DNA of 64,000 nt from Massilia niastensis DSM 21313 (lineage in GTDB: Bacteria; Pseudomonadota; Gammaproteobacteria; Burkholderiales; Burkholderiaceae_D): the NCBI RefSeq assembly GCF_000382345.1, contig NZ_KB908102.1, positions 16,574-80,573 on the forward strand, read 5' to 3'. Under the pieces are notes generated by a model. The model ran no database searches, was not told where the DNA came from, and worked only from the letters and a program-made list of their open reading frames with translations. Each line of letters begins with the position of its first letter. Position 1 is the first letter of the stretch. Below are positions 28,943-35,842 of this stretch, in pieces. The position numbers and the translations under genes were made by a program.

Positions 28943-30529
28943 TCAGCGCACCGGACGGCGTGCTCCGCGCTGCGTGCGCGGCGGCGGGAGGCCCTCGGCG
29001 CTCAGCTCGACCTTGTCGAGCGCGAGCGAGGCCGGACCGTGCAGCACATGGCCTTCGGTATCGAAGCGCGATCCATGGCAGGGGCAGTCCCAGGAACGCT
29101 CGGCGGAGTTCCAGTGGACGGCGCAGCCCAGGTGGCTGCACTTGGCCGACACCGCATGCAGCGCGCCTTCCGGATCGCGGTAGACGGCGATCCGGCGCAG
29201 GCCGTCGCGCACCACCGCGCCCTCGCCGGCGGCGATCTCCTGCACCGAATCGACGTCGCCGCCGGTCAGCCAGTCGCCATACCTGGCCATCACGTTCGCC
29301 TGTTCGGCGGCGAAGTCGGCCAGCCCGTGCACCGGCTTGCGCGACGGGTCGTACAGCGCGGTCCAGGGATTGCTGCGTCCCATGACCAGGTCGGTGACCA
29401 GGACCGCGCCGATGGTGCAGTGGGTCATGCCGTTGCCGGAGTCGCCGGTGATCACGTAGACATTGTCGTCGTCCATCGGATTGCGCCCGAGGTAGGCCGG
29501 TCCGTCGGACGGTTCCATCACTTCGCCCGACCAGCGGTAGGCGAGTTCCTGCGCCATCGGGAAGCGCTCGCGGGTCCAGCGCTCGATCTCGTCGTAGCGG
29601 TGTTCGGGATGGTCGTCCTGGCCGACCTTGTGGTCGGCGCCGCCGACGATCAGGATGTCGTGGTCGCGCGCGCCGTCCGGCGTTTCCAGGCGCACGTAGT
29701 AGTAAGGCTGGCCCGTGTCCCACAGCAGGATGCGCGGCACCGAGCCGCGCGGCACGCGCAGGCCCACCACGTAGGTGCGGTAGCCGGCCTGCTTGGTATG
29801 CATGACGACGCGGTCGTTGAACGGGGTGTGGGTGGCCACCACCACCGCGCCCGCATGGACCTGGCCGCTGTCGGTGAATACGGTCTGGCGCTGGTGGTCG
29901 CCGCGGATGCGGTGCGCGTGGGTGCCGCCGTGGATCCGCCCGCCGTTCTTCACGAAGGCGCGCGCCAGGCCATCGAGGTATTTCAGCGGATGGAACTGGG
30001 CCTGGTTCGGATAGCGCACGCAGGGGCCGGTGTCGAAGGCGAGTCCGGGCACGCGCGGCAGCAGTTGGGCCGGGACGCCGGCGCGCACCGCGCTGGCGTG
30101 TTCCTTGTCGAAGTCGCGGAAGGCGTTGCCGGGCAGGGCGTACAGGTAGCCGTCGAGGCGCTCGAATTCGCAGCCGATGCCTTCCTCGCGCACGATGGAT
30201 TCGACCCGGTCGATGGCGCGCGCATAGCTGTCGGCCACCAGGCGCGCGTGCGTGGCGCCGAATCGTTCGTCGATGAAGGCATACCATTCGTCGGGCGGGA
30301 ACATGTGGGCGGTGGTGCGCCCGGTCTCGCCGGCGCCGATGCCGAGCGCATCGATCAGCACGACAGTCCGGCCTTCCTTCGAGAGCAGGTAGGCCGTGGT
30401 CAGGCCCGCGATGCCGGCGCCGATGACGCATACCTGCGCCTCGACATCGCCCTGCAGGGGAGGGAAGGCGGGCACCGAGGCGGTGTCCATCCACACCGAA
30501 GTGGAACTGCCGTTCGTGGAACCGAGCAT
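28943..30529 (-). CDS. FAD-dependent oxidoreductase fused to a Rieske [2Fe-2S] domain
   Basis: 528 residues from the ATG at 30529; AAGGAGAAC is 3-11 bases upstream. The DAO-type FAD domain has an N-terminal dinucleotide-binding GAGIAGLTTAYLLSKEG (about 37-53) and GDSGNGMTHCTIGA near the C-terminal half. A Rieske module follows: CSHLGC and CPCHGSRFD (about 465-490) giving the Cys-His / Cys-His cluster ligands. This fusion is known in bacterial oxidoreductases of the YhaJ/DadA-like group; substrate unknown (an amine or an amino acid is a guess). Confidence 0.9.
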   Translation of the reverse strand: MLGSTNGSSTSVWMDTASVPAFPPLQGDVEAQVCVIGAGIAGLTTAYLLSKEGRTVVLIDALGIGAGETGRTTAHMFPPDEWYAFIDERFGATHARLVADSYARAIDRVESIVREEGIGCEFERLDGYLYALPGNAFRDFDKEHASAVRAGVPAQLLPRVPGLAFDTGPCVRYPNQAQFHPLKYLDGLARAFVKNGGRIHGGTHAHRIRGDHQRQTVFTDSGQVHAGAVVVATHTPFNDRVVMHTKQAGYRTYVVGLRVPRGSVPRILLWDTGQPYYYVRLETPDGARDHDILIVGGADHKVGQDDHPEHRYDEIERWTRERFPMAQELAYRWSGEVMEPSDGPAYLGRNPMDDDNVYVITGDSGNGMTHCTIGAVLVTDLVMGRSNPWTALYDPSRKPVHGLADFAAEQANVMARYGDWLTGGDVDSVQEIAAGEGAVVRDGLRRIAVYRDPEGALHAVSAKCSHLGCAVHWNSAERSWDCPCHGSRFDTEGHVLHGPASLALDKVELSAEGLPPPRTQRGARRPVR

Positions 30530-30719
30530 GACGTTCTCCTTTCGTGGGGCGCGGGACACGCCTGAGGAGAGTCTACTGGTTTGAAAAAAGTACCGGTGCA
30601 CGATGGCCGGCAGCGCCATCCGGCCGCGTGTGGTGCGGACGCCGCAGTGTGAAAGGGACATCGCTACAGGGAGGGGTTGTGGCGTAGAATTAATTTATAT
30701 TGCATACAGGAACTGCGTT

Positions 30720-32102
30720 ATGGAACTGGTCGCCGCCCCGGCAGACGCGTTGAGCCCCAGCGCAATGAAACTGTCCGAACTGATGGGCGCGCTCAGCTAT
30801 GCGCTCGACATCACCGAAGGCCAGCCGCCCGGCCATTGCGTGCGCTGCTGCTGGATCGGCATGCATGTCGGCCGTGTCATCGGCCTCGACGAAGACGCCC
30901 TGTGGGAACTGTATTACACCCTGCTGCTCAAGGACCTCGGCTGCAGCAGCAATGCCGCCCGCATCTGCGAGCTGTACCTGACCGACGACCTGCAGTTCAA
31001 GCGCGACTTCAAGACGGTCGGCGACAGCCTGCCGCAGGTGTTGTCCTTCGTGTTCACCCACACCGGGCTGAAGGCGGGCCTGGCCGAGCGCTTCCGCAGC
31101 GTGATGACGATCCTGCGCGACGGTCCCGAGATCGCCCAGGGCCTGATCGCCACCCGCTGCCAGCGTGGCGCCGAGATCGCGCGCCTGCTGCGTTTCCCGG
31201 AAGGGGTGGCGCAGGGCATCTATTCGCTCGATGAGCATTTCGATGGCAAGGGCAAGCCGGCCCGCGTGCGAGGCGAGGCGATTCCCATGTATGCGCGCAT
31301 CGCGCTGCTGGCCCAGGTGATCGACGTGTTCCACACCGCCAGCGGCCGCGACGCCGCGCTGCGCGAAGTGCGCGGCCGCGCCGGCAGCTGGTTCGATCCG
31401 CGCCTGGCGGCGGCCTTCGAGGAAGTGGCGCGTTCCGCGGCGTTCTGGTCCACCCTGTGCGGACCCGATATCGACGCGGCGGTGTTCGCGCTCGAACCCG
31501 CCGGTCATGAAGTGGCGCTGGACGACGATTACCTGGACGACATCGCGGCCGCGTTCGGCCAGGTGGTCGACGCCAAGAGCCCGTACACCAGCGGCCATAG
31601 CAGCCGGGTGGCGCTGTATACCGACATGATCGGCGAGGCGCTCGGCCTGTCGGGCCAGCGCCGCCGCTGGCTCAGGCGCGGCGCGCTGCTGCACGACGTG
31701 GGCAAGCTGGGCGTGAGCAACAGTGTGCTGGACAAGGCGGGAGCCCTCGACCGCGAGGAATGGGCGGCGGTGCGCCTGCACGCCGAATACACGGAGACCA
31801 TCCTTGGCCGCATCGCGGCCTTCGCCGAACTGGCCACGATCGCCGGAGCACACCATGAGCGCCTGGACGGAACCGGCTATCCGCGCGGCGTGGAAGCCGA
31901 CGCGATCCGCCTCGAGACCCGCATCATTACGACCGCCGACATCTTCGATGCGATCACGGCCGAACGGCCCTACCGGGGCGCGATCCCGGTGGCGCAGGCG
32001 CTGCAGATGATGGAAAGGACTGTGGGAACGGCGCTCGATCCGGACTGCTTCGAGGCCTTGAAGCGGGCCATGGAGCGGATCCCGCCTGCGCCGGCGGCGT
32101 AG
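30720..32102 (+). CDS. Tandem HD-GYP protein, c-di-GMP phosphodiesterase-like
   Basis: 460 residues from the ATG at 30720 (MELVAAPADALSP). First half (about 20-240) is a degenerate HD-GYP-like region: LLKDLGCSSNAARI in place of the HD motif and LDEHFDGKGKP where GYP-loop residues are expected, so probably inactive. The second half (about 270-455) is a complete HD-GYP: LHDVGKLGVSN (H325-D326), HHERLDGTGYPRG and further metal-binding His/Asp residues. No receiver, PAS or TM domain. Expected role: cytosolic c-di-GMP breakdown. No regulator gene is adjacent. Confidence 0.9.
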   Translation: MELVAAPADALSPSAMKLSELMGALSYALDITEGQPPGHCVRCCWIGMHVGRVIGLDEDALWELYYTLLLKDLGCSSNAARICELYLTDDLQFKRDFKTVGDSLPQVLSFVFTHTGLKAGLAERFRSVMTILRDGPEIAQGLIATRCQRGAEIARLLRFPEGVAQGIYSLDEHFDGKGKPARVRGEAIPMYARIALLAQVIDVFHTASGRDAALREVRGRAGSWFDPRLAAAFEEVARSAAFWSTLCGPDIDAAVFALEPAGHEVALDDDYLDDIAAAFGQVVDAKSPYTSGHSSRVALYTDMIGEALGLSGQRRRWLRRGALLHDVGKLGVSNSVLDKAGALDREEWAAVRLHAEYTETILGRIAAFAELATIAGAHHERLDGTGYPRGVEADAIRLETRIITTADIFDAITAERPYRGAIPVAQALQMMERTVGTALDPDCFEALKRAMERIPPAPAA

Positions 32103-32166
32103 CTTGCCGCCGTTGCGCGGGGCGGGGGGCCGGTTCGCACCGCAGCCCCCAAACCGGGCGACGCCC

Positions 32167-32568
32167 TTACCTGGTCTTCACCACCAGCGGCTTGCCCTTC
32201 TCGACCACGTAGGTCGCCAGCTCGCTGGCCTTGCCGGTGCCGACATGCTTGGCCGAGTGCGGCTGGCCGGCCGGGATGAACAGCGTGTCGCCCTTTTTCA
32301 GGGTGACCGAGGGCTTGTCCGGGAACCCGTATTCCAGCGTGCCCTCGAGGACGTAGGCGATTTCCTCGCCCGGGTGGGTGTGCATCGGGAAGGACGCGCC
32401 TTCGGCGAAGTCCACGCGCACCTGGATCACTTCGCGTCCCTTGGCGCTCAGGTCGTGGCGCTGCAGTTCGGTGCGGCCGATGCCGTCCTGCTGGGCCAGG
32501 GCCAGGTTGGCCGACAGGGTGCCGGCGGCGATCAGCGCGGCGGCTGCCAGGGTTTTCATGGTTTGCAT
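32167..32568 (-). CDS. Secreted cupin-domain protein
   Basis: 133 residues from the ATG at 32568; GAGAAC is a weak ribosome site. Sec signal about 1-25 (LALAQ). Cupin 2 fold: HTHPGEEIAYVLEGTLEYGF (first metal box, with His-His-Glu, abridged) and GDTLFIPAGQPH (second box, His). Periplasmic small-molecule-binding or enzyme; substrate unknown. It stands alone, between the tandem HD-GYP gene (convergent) and the PEP-CTERM cluster. Confidence 0.87.
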   Translation of the reverse strand: MQTMKTLAAAALIAAGTLSANLALAQQDGIGRTELQRHDLSAKGREVIQVRVDFAEGASFPMHTHPGEEIAYVLEGTLEYGFPDKPSVTLKKGDTLFIPAGQPHSAKHVGTGKASELATYVVEKGKPLVVKTR

Positions 32569-32784
32569 CTTGGTTCTCTCCTATGGATATTCACTCGGCG
32601 ATCCCGGCTCCAGGCGCCTGGTTTGCGCCTGCGCAGGACCGCTCCCGTGATTCCTAGTAGATCACCAGCATGTATTCCGGATGTGTTGGGGGAGCGTCCG
32701 AAGTCGGCGCATTTGTGTCGGGCGCGGCGCCGGATACATGGCGGTACAAAAATCCGCCATGCGCCTGCCCCGAAGGAAGGAAAG

Positions 32785-32834
32785 CCGCCGCCGGCAGGGG
32801 TGCCGGCGGCGGAAAACCCGCGCGTGCGCGCGGG
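32785..32834 (-). terminator. Double hairpin terminator of the metalloprotease gene
   Basis: Perfect 12-bp stem with a 4-base loop (32785-32812), followed by a second perfect 8-bp stem CCCGCGCG-TG-CGCGCGGG (32817-32834). The left flank AAGGAAGGAAAG gives a U-rich tail on the minus strand. Immediately downstream of the PA-domain metalloprotease stop. Confidence 0.75.
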
Positions 32835-32843
32835 CAGGGCTGC

Positions 32844-34328
32844 TTACCAGCCGAGGTCTTTCAGCAGCGGCACCGTCAGGTCATACGGCGGAACCAGGTT
32901 GATGGTCAGGTCGCCGTTGATGTTCGGCTCCATCAGCAGGTTCGGCGACGCGGTGACGTCCCAGTGCGATACCGACGAGCCGCCGATCAGCGGGTTCGGG
33001 GTGTACAGCAGCGGGCGTTTTTTGGCGTCGGCGCCGGCCAGGCGCACCGGATCCAGCGCGAGCGCGATGCTGACCGCGCCCGGCTTGTTGCGGCTGCCGT
33101 AGGGCACCGCGGCCGCCACCGCCGCCTTCAGCGCTTCGCCGTCGGCCAGCAGGACCCCGACGGTCGGGATCGTGACGCTCGGGTCCGCGCCGCCGACGGT
33201 GAACGCGCCCGCCACGTTGTTGTACACGATGACCGCGTTGGCGCCCGCGTTCTGGGCGTTCTTGGCCTTGATCGCGAAGTTGCAGCCGCCACGCTGGATC
33301 AGCGCGATCTTGTTCTTCACCGCCGCCGCGTTGGCGGCGTTGAAGGGATCGCAGCCCTGGCCGAGTTCACCGGCCTGCGGAGCCACCACGGCCAGCGTGC
33401 CGAGCGCGCCCACCTTCGGCGCCGGGCCGAAGCTGGCCGGCGAGTAGTCGGACACGCGGTTGCCGCCCGGCGCCGGCGAGCTCGCCTTGACCAGGCCGAT
33501 CGGCTTGAGCAGGCCTGGCGCGGCGCCGGCCGCGCGCGGTCCGATCCAGGCCAGCTGGAGCGGATTGATGGCCGAAGCGCGGCGCTCGGCGCTGGTCATC
33601 TCGAGCCAGGTCTTGTTGGCCGTGTTGTCGAACATGTGGCGTTCCCAGATGCTCGGCAGGCCGTTGTCGGTGTAGGCGGTGCCGGCGGCGTTGATGCGGC
33701 GGCCGGTCGAGGTCTGCACCGACAGCACCGAGAACCCGAGGCCGTGGCCCAGTTCGTGCAGCAGGGTGGCGACGAAGTTCACCTGGGTGCCGGCATTGCC
33801 GTCCAGGCCCAGGTAGAAGCCGCTGCCGGCCAGGCAGTCCGGCTTGCCGAGGTTGATGTTGAACTGGGTCTTGATGTCGACGTTGCCGTAGCCGCTGCCG
33901 TCATCCGGGTTGCCCGCGCTCAGGTTGACGCCGGCCAGCTTGTTGGCCAGCGCCTGCGGATACCAGGTGCCCGGCACGCCGTTCGGGAAGTCGTACCAGA
34001 TGTTCCAGGCGCCGGCGCTGCCCAGGGTCGCCCCGGTGGCGGTGCAGGCGAGCGGCTCCCAGCCGGCGCTGACGGTGATGTTGACGTCGCTTTGCAGGTT
34101 CTTTTCCCAGATGTCGGCGACGTAGCGGTAGACGTTCATGCGCTGCTGGCCGAGCGTGACGCCCGCGTTGCCGCCCACCGGCGCCACCGGGGTCGGGTCG
34201 TTGAAGCCGACGCCGGGCGCGTCGCGGCTGGTGATGGTGATCCTGGCGGCTTCGGCGGCGAAGCAGCTCAGGGCTGCGGCTGCGGCGACCAGGGTGCGAG
34301 CGGTACGGAGCGAGAAAGTCATGGTCAT
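32844..34328 (-). CDS. Secreted PA-domain zinc metalloprotease
   Basis: 494 residues from the ATG at 34328 (MTMTFSLRTARTLV); GGAG is 5-8 bases upstream. Sec signal about 1-27. The catalytic motif HELGHGLGF sits near residue 190, with two His ligands and Glu; a third zinc ligand cannot be placed with confidence. A protease-associated (PA) domain follows (about 330-425), with IALIQRGGCNFAIKAKNAQNAG. The C-terminus ends in LLKDLGW without a PEP-CTERM anchor, so it is probably secreted. Its start lies 2 bp after the end of the post-PEP-CTERM-like gene, indicating co-transcription. Confidence 0.88.
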   Translation of the reverse strand: MTMTFSLRTARTLVAAAAALSCFAAEAARITITSRDAPGVGFNDPTPVAPVGGNAGVTLGQQRMNVYRYVADIWEKNLQSDVNITVSAGWEPLACTATGATLGSAGAWNIWYDFPNGVPGTWYPQALANKLAGVNLSAGNPDDGSGYGNVDIKTQFNINLGKPDCLAGSGFYLGLDGNAGTQVNFVATLLHELGHGLGFSVLSVQTSTGRRINAAGTAYTDNGLPSIWERHMFDNTANKTWLEMTSAERRASAINPLQLAWIGPRAAGAAPGLLKPIGLVKASSPAPGGNRVSDYSPASFGPAPKVGALGTLAVVAPQAGELGQGCDPFNAANAAAVKNKIALIQRGGCNFAIKAKNAQNAGANAVIVYNNVAGAFTVGGADPSVTIPTVGVLLADGEALKAAVAAAVPYGSRNKPGAVSIALALDPVRLAGADAKKRPLLYTPNPLIGGSSVSHWDVTASPNLLMEPNINGDLTINLVPPYDLTVPLLKDLGW

Positions 34329-34330
34329 GT

Positions 34331-34750
34331 TTACTCCGTATCCGATTGCGGCGCATGGGTATGGGGCGCGGCCTTGGCGTCGCCGTGGCCTTCGAGGCAT
34401 TGCATTTCCAGGCTGCCGTCCGGCTTGCGGACCGCGACCGAGGAAGTCATGAACTCGTCGGTCAGGCGGACGCCGCGCGCGCCGCTGCCATGGAATTTCT
34501 GCTGCATCGGAACGGGAGCGGCGCGCATCACGCGGCGCGCATTGGCCGCCTGCAGCACGGCCTGTTCGGCGGCGGTGGCGGGGCGCAGGGCGCCGGTCTC
34601 GGCGTCGCGCACCACGGTGACGTTGTCGGCCGCCGGGGTCGGTGCTGCGGGCTTGTCCTGGGCCAGGGCGGGGTGGCCGGCCAGGCCCAGCAGGGCAAGG
34701 CCGAGGCCGGCGCGCAGCAGGCGCTGGCGGAATTGCATGAACTCTGACAT
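34331..34750 (-). CDS. Secreted protein, post-PEP-CTERM-1-like
   Basis: 139 residues from the ATG at 34750 (MSEFMQFRQRLLRAG); AGGAGA is 6 bases upstream. Sec signal about 1-32 (GHPALAQD). The mature part contains NVTVVRDAETGALRPATAAEQAVLQAA (central segment, cited only in part), which I recall as the signature of the post-PEP-CTERM-1 protein group found right behind PEP-CTERM genes in Oxalobacteraceae. Here it indeed follows a PEP-CTERM gene on the same strand. Function unknown; family naming is from memory and should be confirmed. Confidence 0.7.
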   Translation of the reverse strand: MSEFMQFRQRLLRAGLGLALLGLAGHPALAQDKPAAPTPAADNVTVVRDAETGALRPATAAEQAVLQAANARRVMRAAPVPMQQKFHGSGARGVRLTDEFMTSSVAVRKPDGSLEMQCLEGHGDAKAAPHTHAPQSDTE

Positions 34751-34801
34751 CACATGTCTCCTAGTGGGATGGTTGTTGAAGTCATGACGCCGCCGCGCGG
34801 A

Positions 34802-35437
34802 TCACGCGCGGCGGCGGCGGGCAAGGGTGAAGCCGGCCAGTCCCAGGCCGAGGATCATCGCGGTAGCCGGTTCGGGAATGGCGTGGATCGTGAGGGTGTC
34901 GAGTCCGACATAGTTGGACAGGTCGGCCGCGCCGGTATGCACGACGGCGAAACGGCCGGTGCCGATGCGTCCGAGGTTGACGGAGTAGCGGGTCCAGCCG
35001 TCGGTCGGCGCGGTGACCGGCTCGGGACGGGCCAGCGTGAAGTCGTCCAGGTCGGCGCTGCCATTGCTGAAGCGGAACTCGAGCTGGTCGCGGAAGTCCT
35101 CGAACTGTTCGGCGCGCAGGAAGAACGACACCACCACGTTCAGGGTGGTCGAGAATTCCGGCGTGATCAGCCAGTTGGCCAGGGTGCCGCCAGGCGCCGC
35201 GGTCTGGTAATTCGAGGCGATATAGGAAGTCGGCGCGCCCTTGTGCGCCCCGAACGTGTCATCTCCACCCTGGAACCAGGTCTCGGCCGCGCCCGCGGGC
35301 TGCCCCTGGTTCGAGCGCACCCAGCCGGAGCCCGACAGGGTCCCCACATCGTTGAAATTTTCGCGCAGCAGGACGTCCGCCTGGGCCGACCCCATCATCC
35401 CTGCGAATACAAGACCAACCAGAACAGTTCTCTTCAT
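34802..35437 (-). CDS. PEP-CTERM sorting-signal protein
   Basis: 211 residues from the ATG at 35437 (MKRTVLVGLVFAGM); GGAGG is 8 bases upstream. Sec signal about 1-20 (SAQAD). A choice-of-anchor, beta-sandwich-like mature region with ENFNDVGTLSGSGW and WLITPEFSTTLNVVVSFFLRAE (partial). The C-terminus has PEPATAM, a hydrophobic helix and RRRR, the classical PEP-CTERM signal cleaved and anchored by exosortase. The exosortase and EPS genes are not in the window. First gene of the trio. Confidence 0.9.
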   Translation of the reverse strand: MKRTVLVGLVFAGMMGSAQADVLLRENFNDVGTLSGSGWVRSNQGQPAGAAETWFQGGDDTFGAHKGAPTSYIASNYQTAAPGGTLANWLITPEFSTTLNVVVSFFLRAEQFEDFRDQLEFRFSNGSADLDDFTLARPEPVTAPTDGWTRYSVNLGRIGTGRFAVVHTGAADLSNYVGLDTLTIHAIPEPATAMILGLGLAGFTLARRRRA

Positions 35438-35842
35438 GTAAAACGCCTCCGAAGGTTTTGGACTGCGGGGCGACACAGGAACAGATACGCACAACCTAGC
35501 ACCCCGGATATACGGCGGCAACGGGATCGCCGCGCCGCCTGAATTGACTACATGCATCAAATATGCCAGCAGGGATAGCTAGTTGATTTTGTTAAAAATT
35601 TTACATTGGAACAATTTGTGGACCCACAACATGTAAAAAAAGTTGACACTATTATCTTTCAGGCAAGATTGGCGGCGCTGTATGACAGGAGGATGAAATC
35701 CCGTGTGGATAGCAAGATTTGACAAACATGCCTGTCAAGATGCCGCCACAATGCGACCCAACAACACAGAGACGCCCGAACGTCCACCGCATCCGCGACC
35801 GGAAGGCTGAGAACAATCACAACCAGTTTTGGGGGAGAGCAC
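35438..35842. other. 405-bp divergent intergenic region
   Basis: Separates the PEP-CTERM trio from the TonB receptor operon. No convincing protein or RNA gene. It is AT-rich around 35580-35660 and holds a 6-bp inverted repeat TTGACA-N8-TGTCAA (listed separately). Several TTGACA hexamers occur, but no -10 box at a good spacing could be fixed. Confidence 0.6.
35719..35738. promoter_or_regulatory. Inverted repeat TTGACA-N8-TGTCAA, candidate operator
   Basis: Perfect 6-bp dyad with 8-base spacer, about 105 bases before the TonB receptor ATG. Location and symmetry suit a dimeric repressor controlling the amino-sugar operon. The protein is not identified; the nearby AraC/GyrI regulator is at the other end of the locus. 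Confidence 0.4.

Noticed and set aside
35643..35656. TTGACA followed by TATTAT as a promoter of the TonB receptor
   Set aside because: The two boxes are almost adjacent (2-base gap), so they cannot form one promoter.
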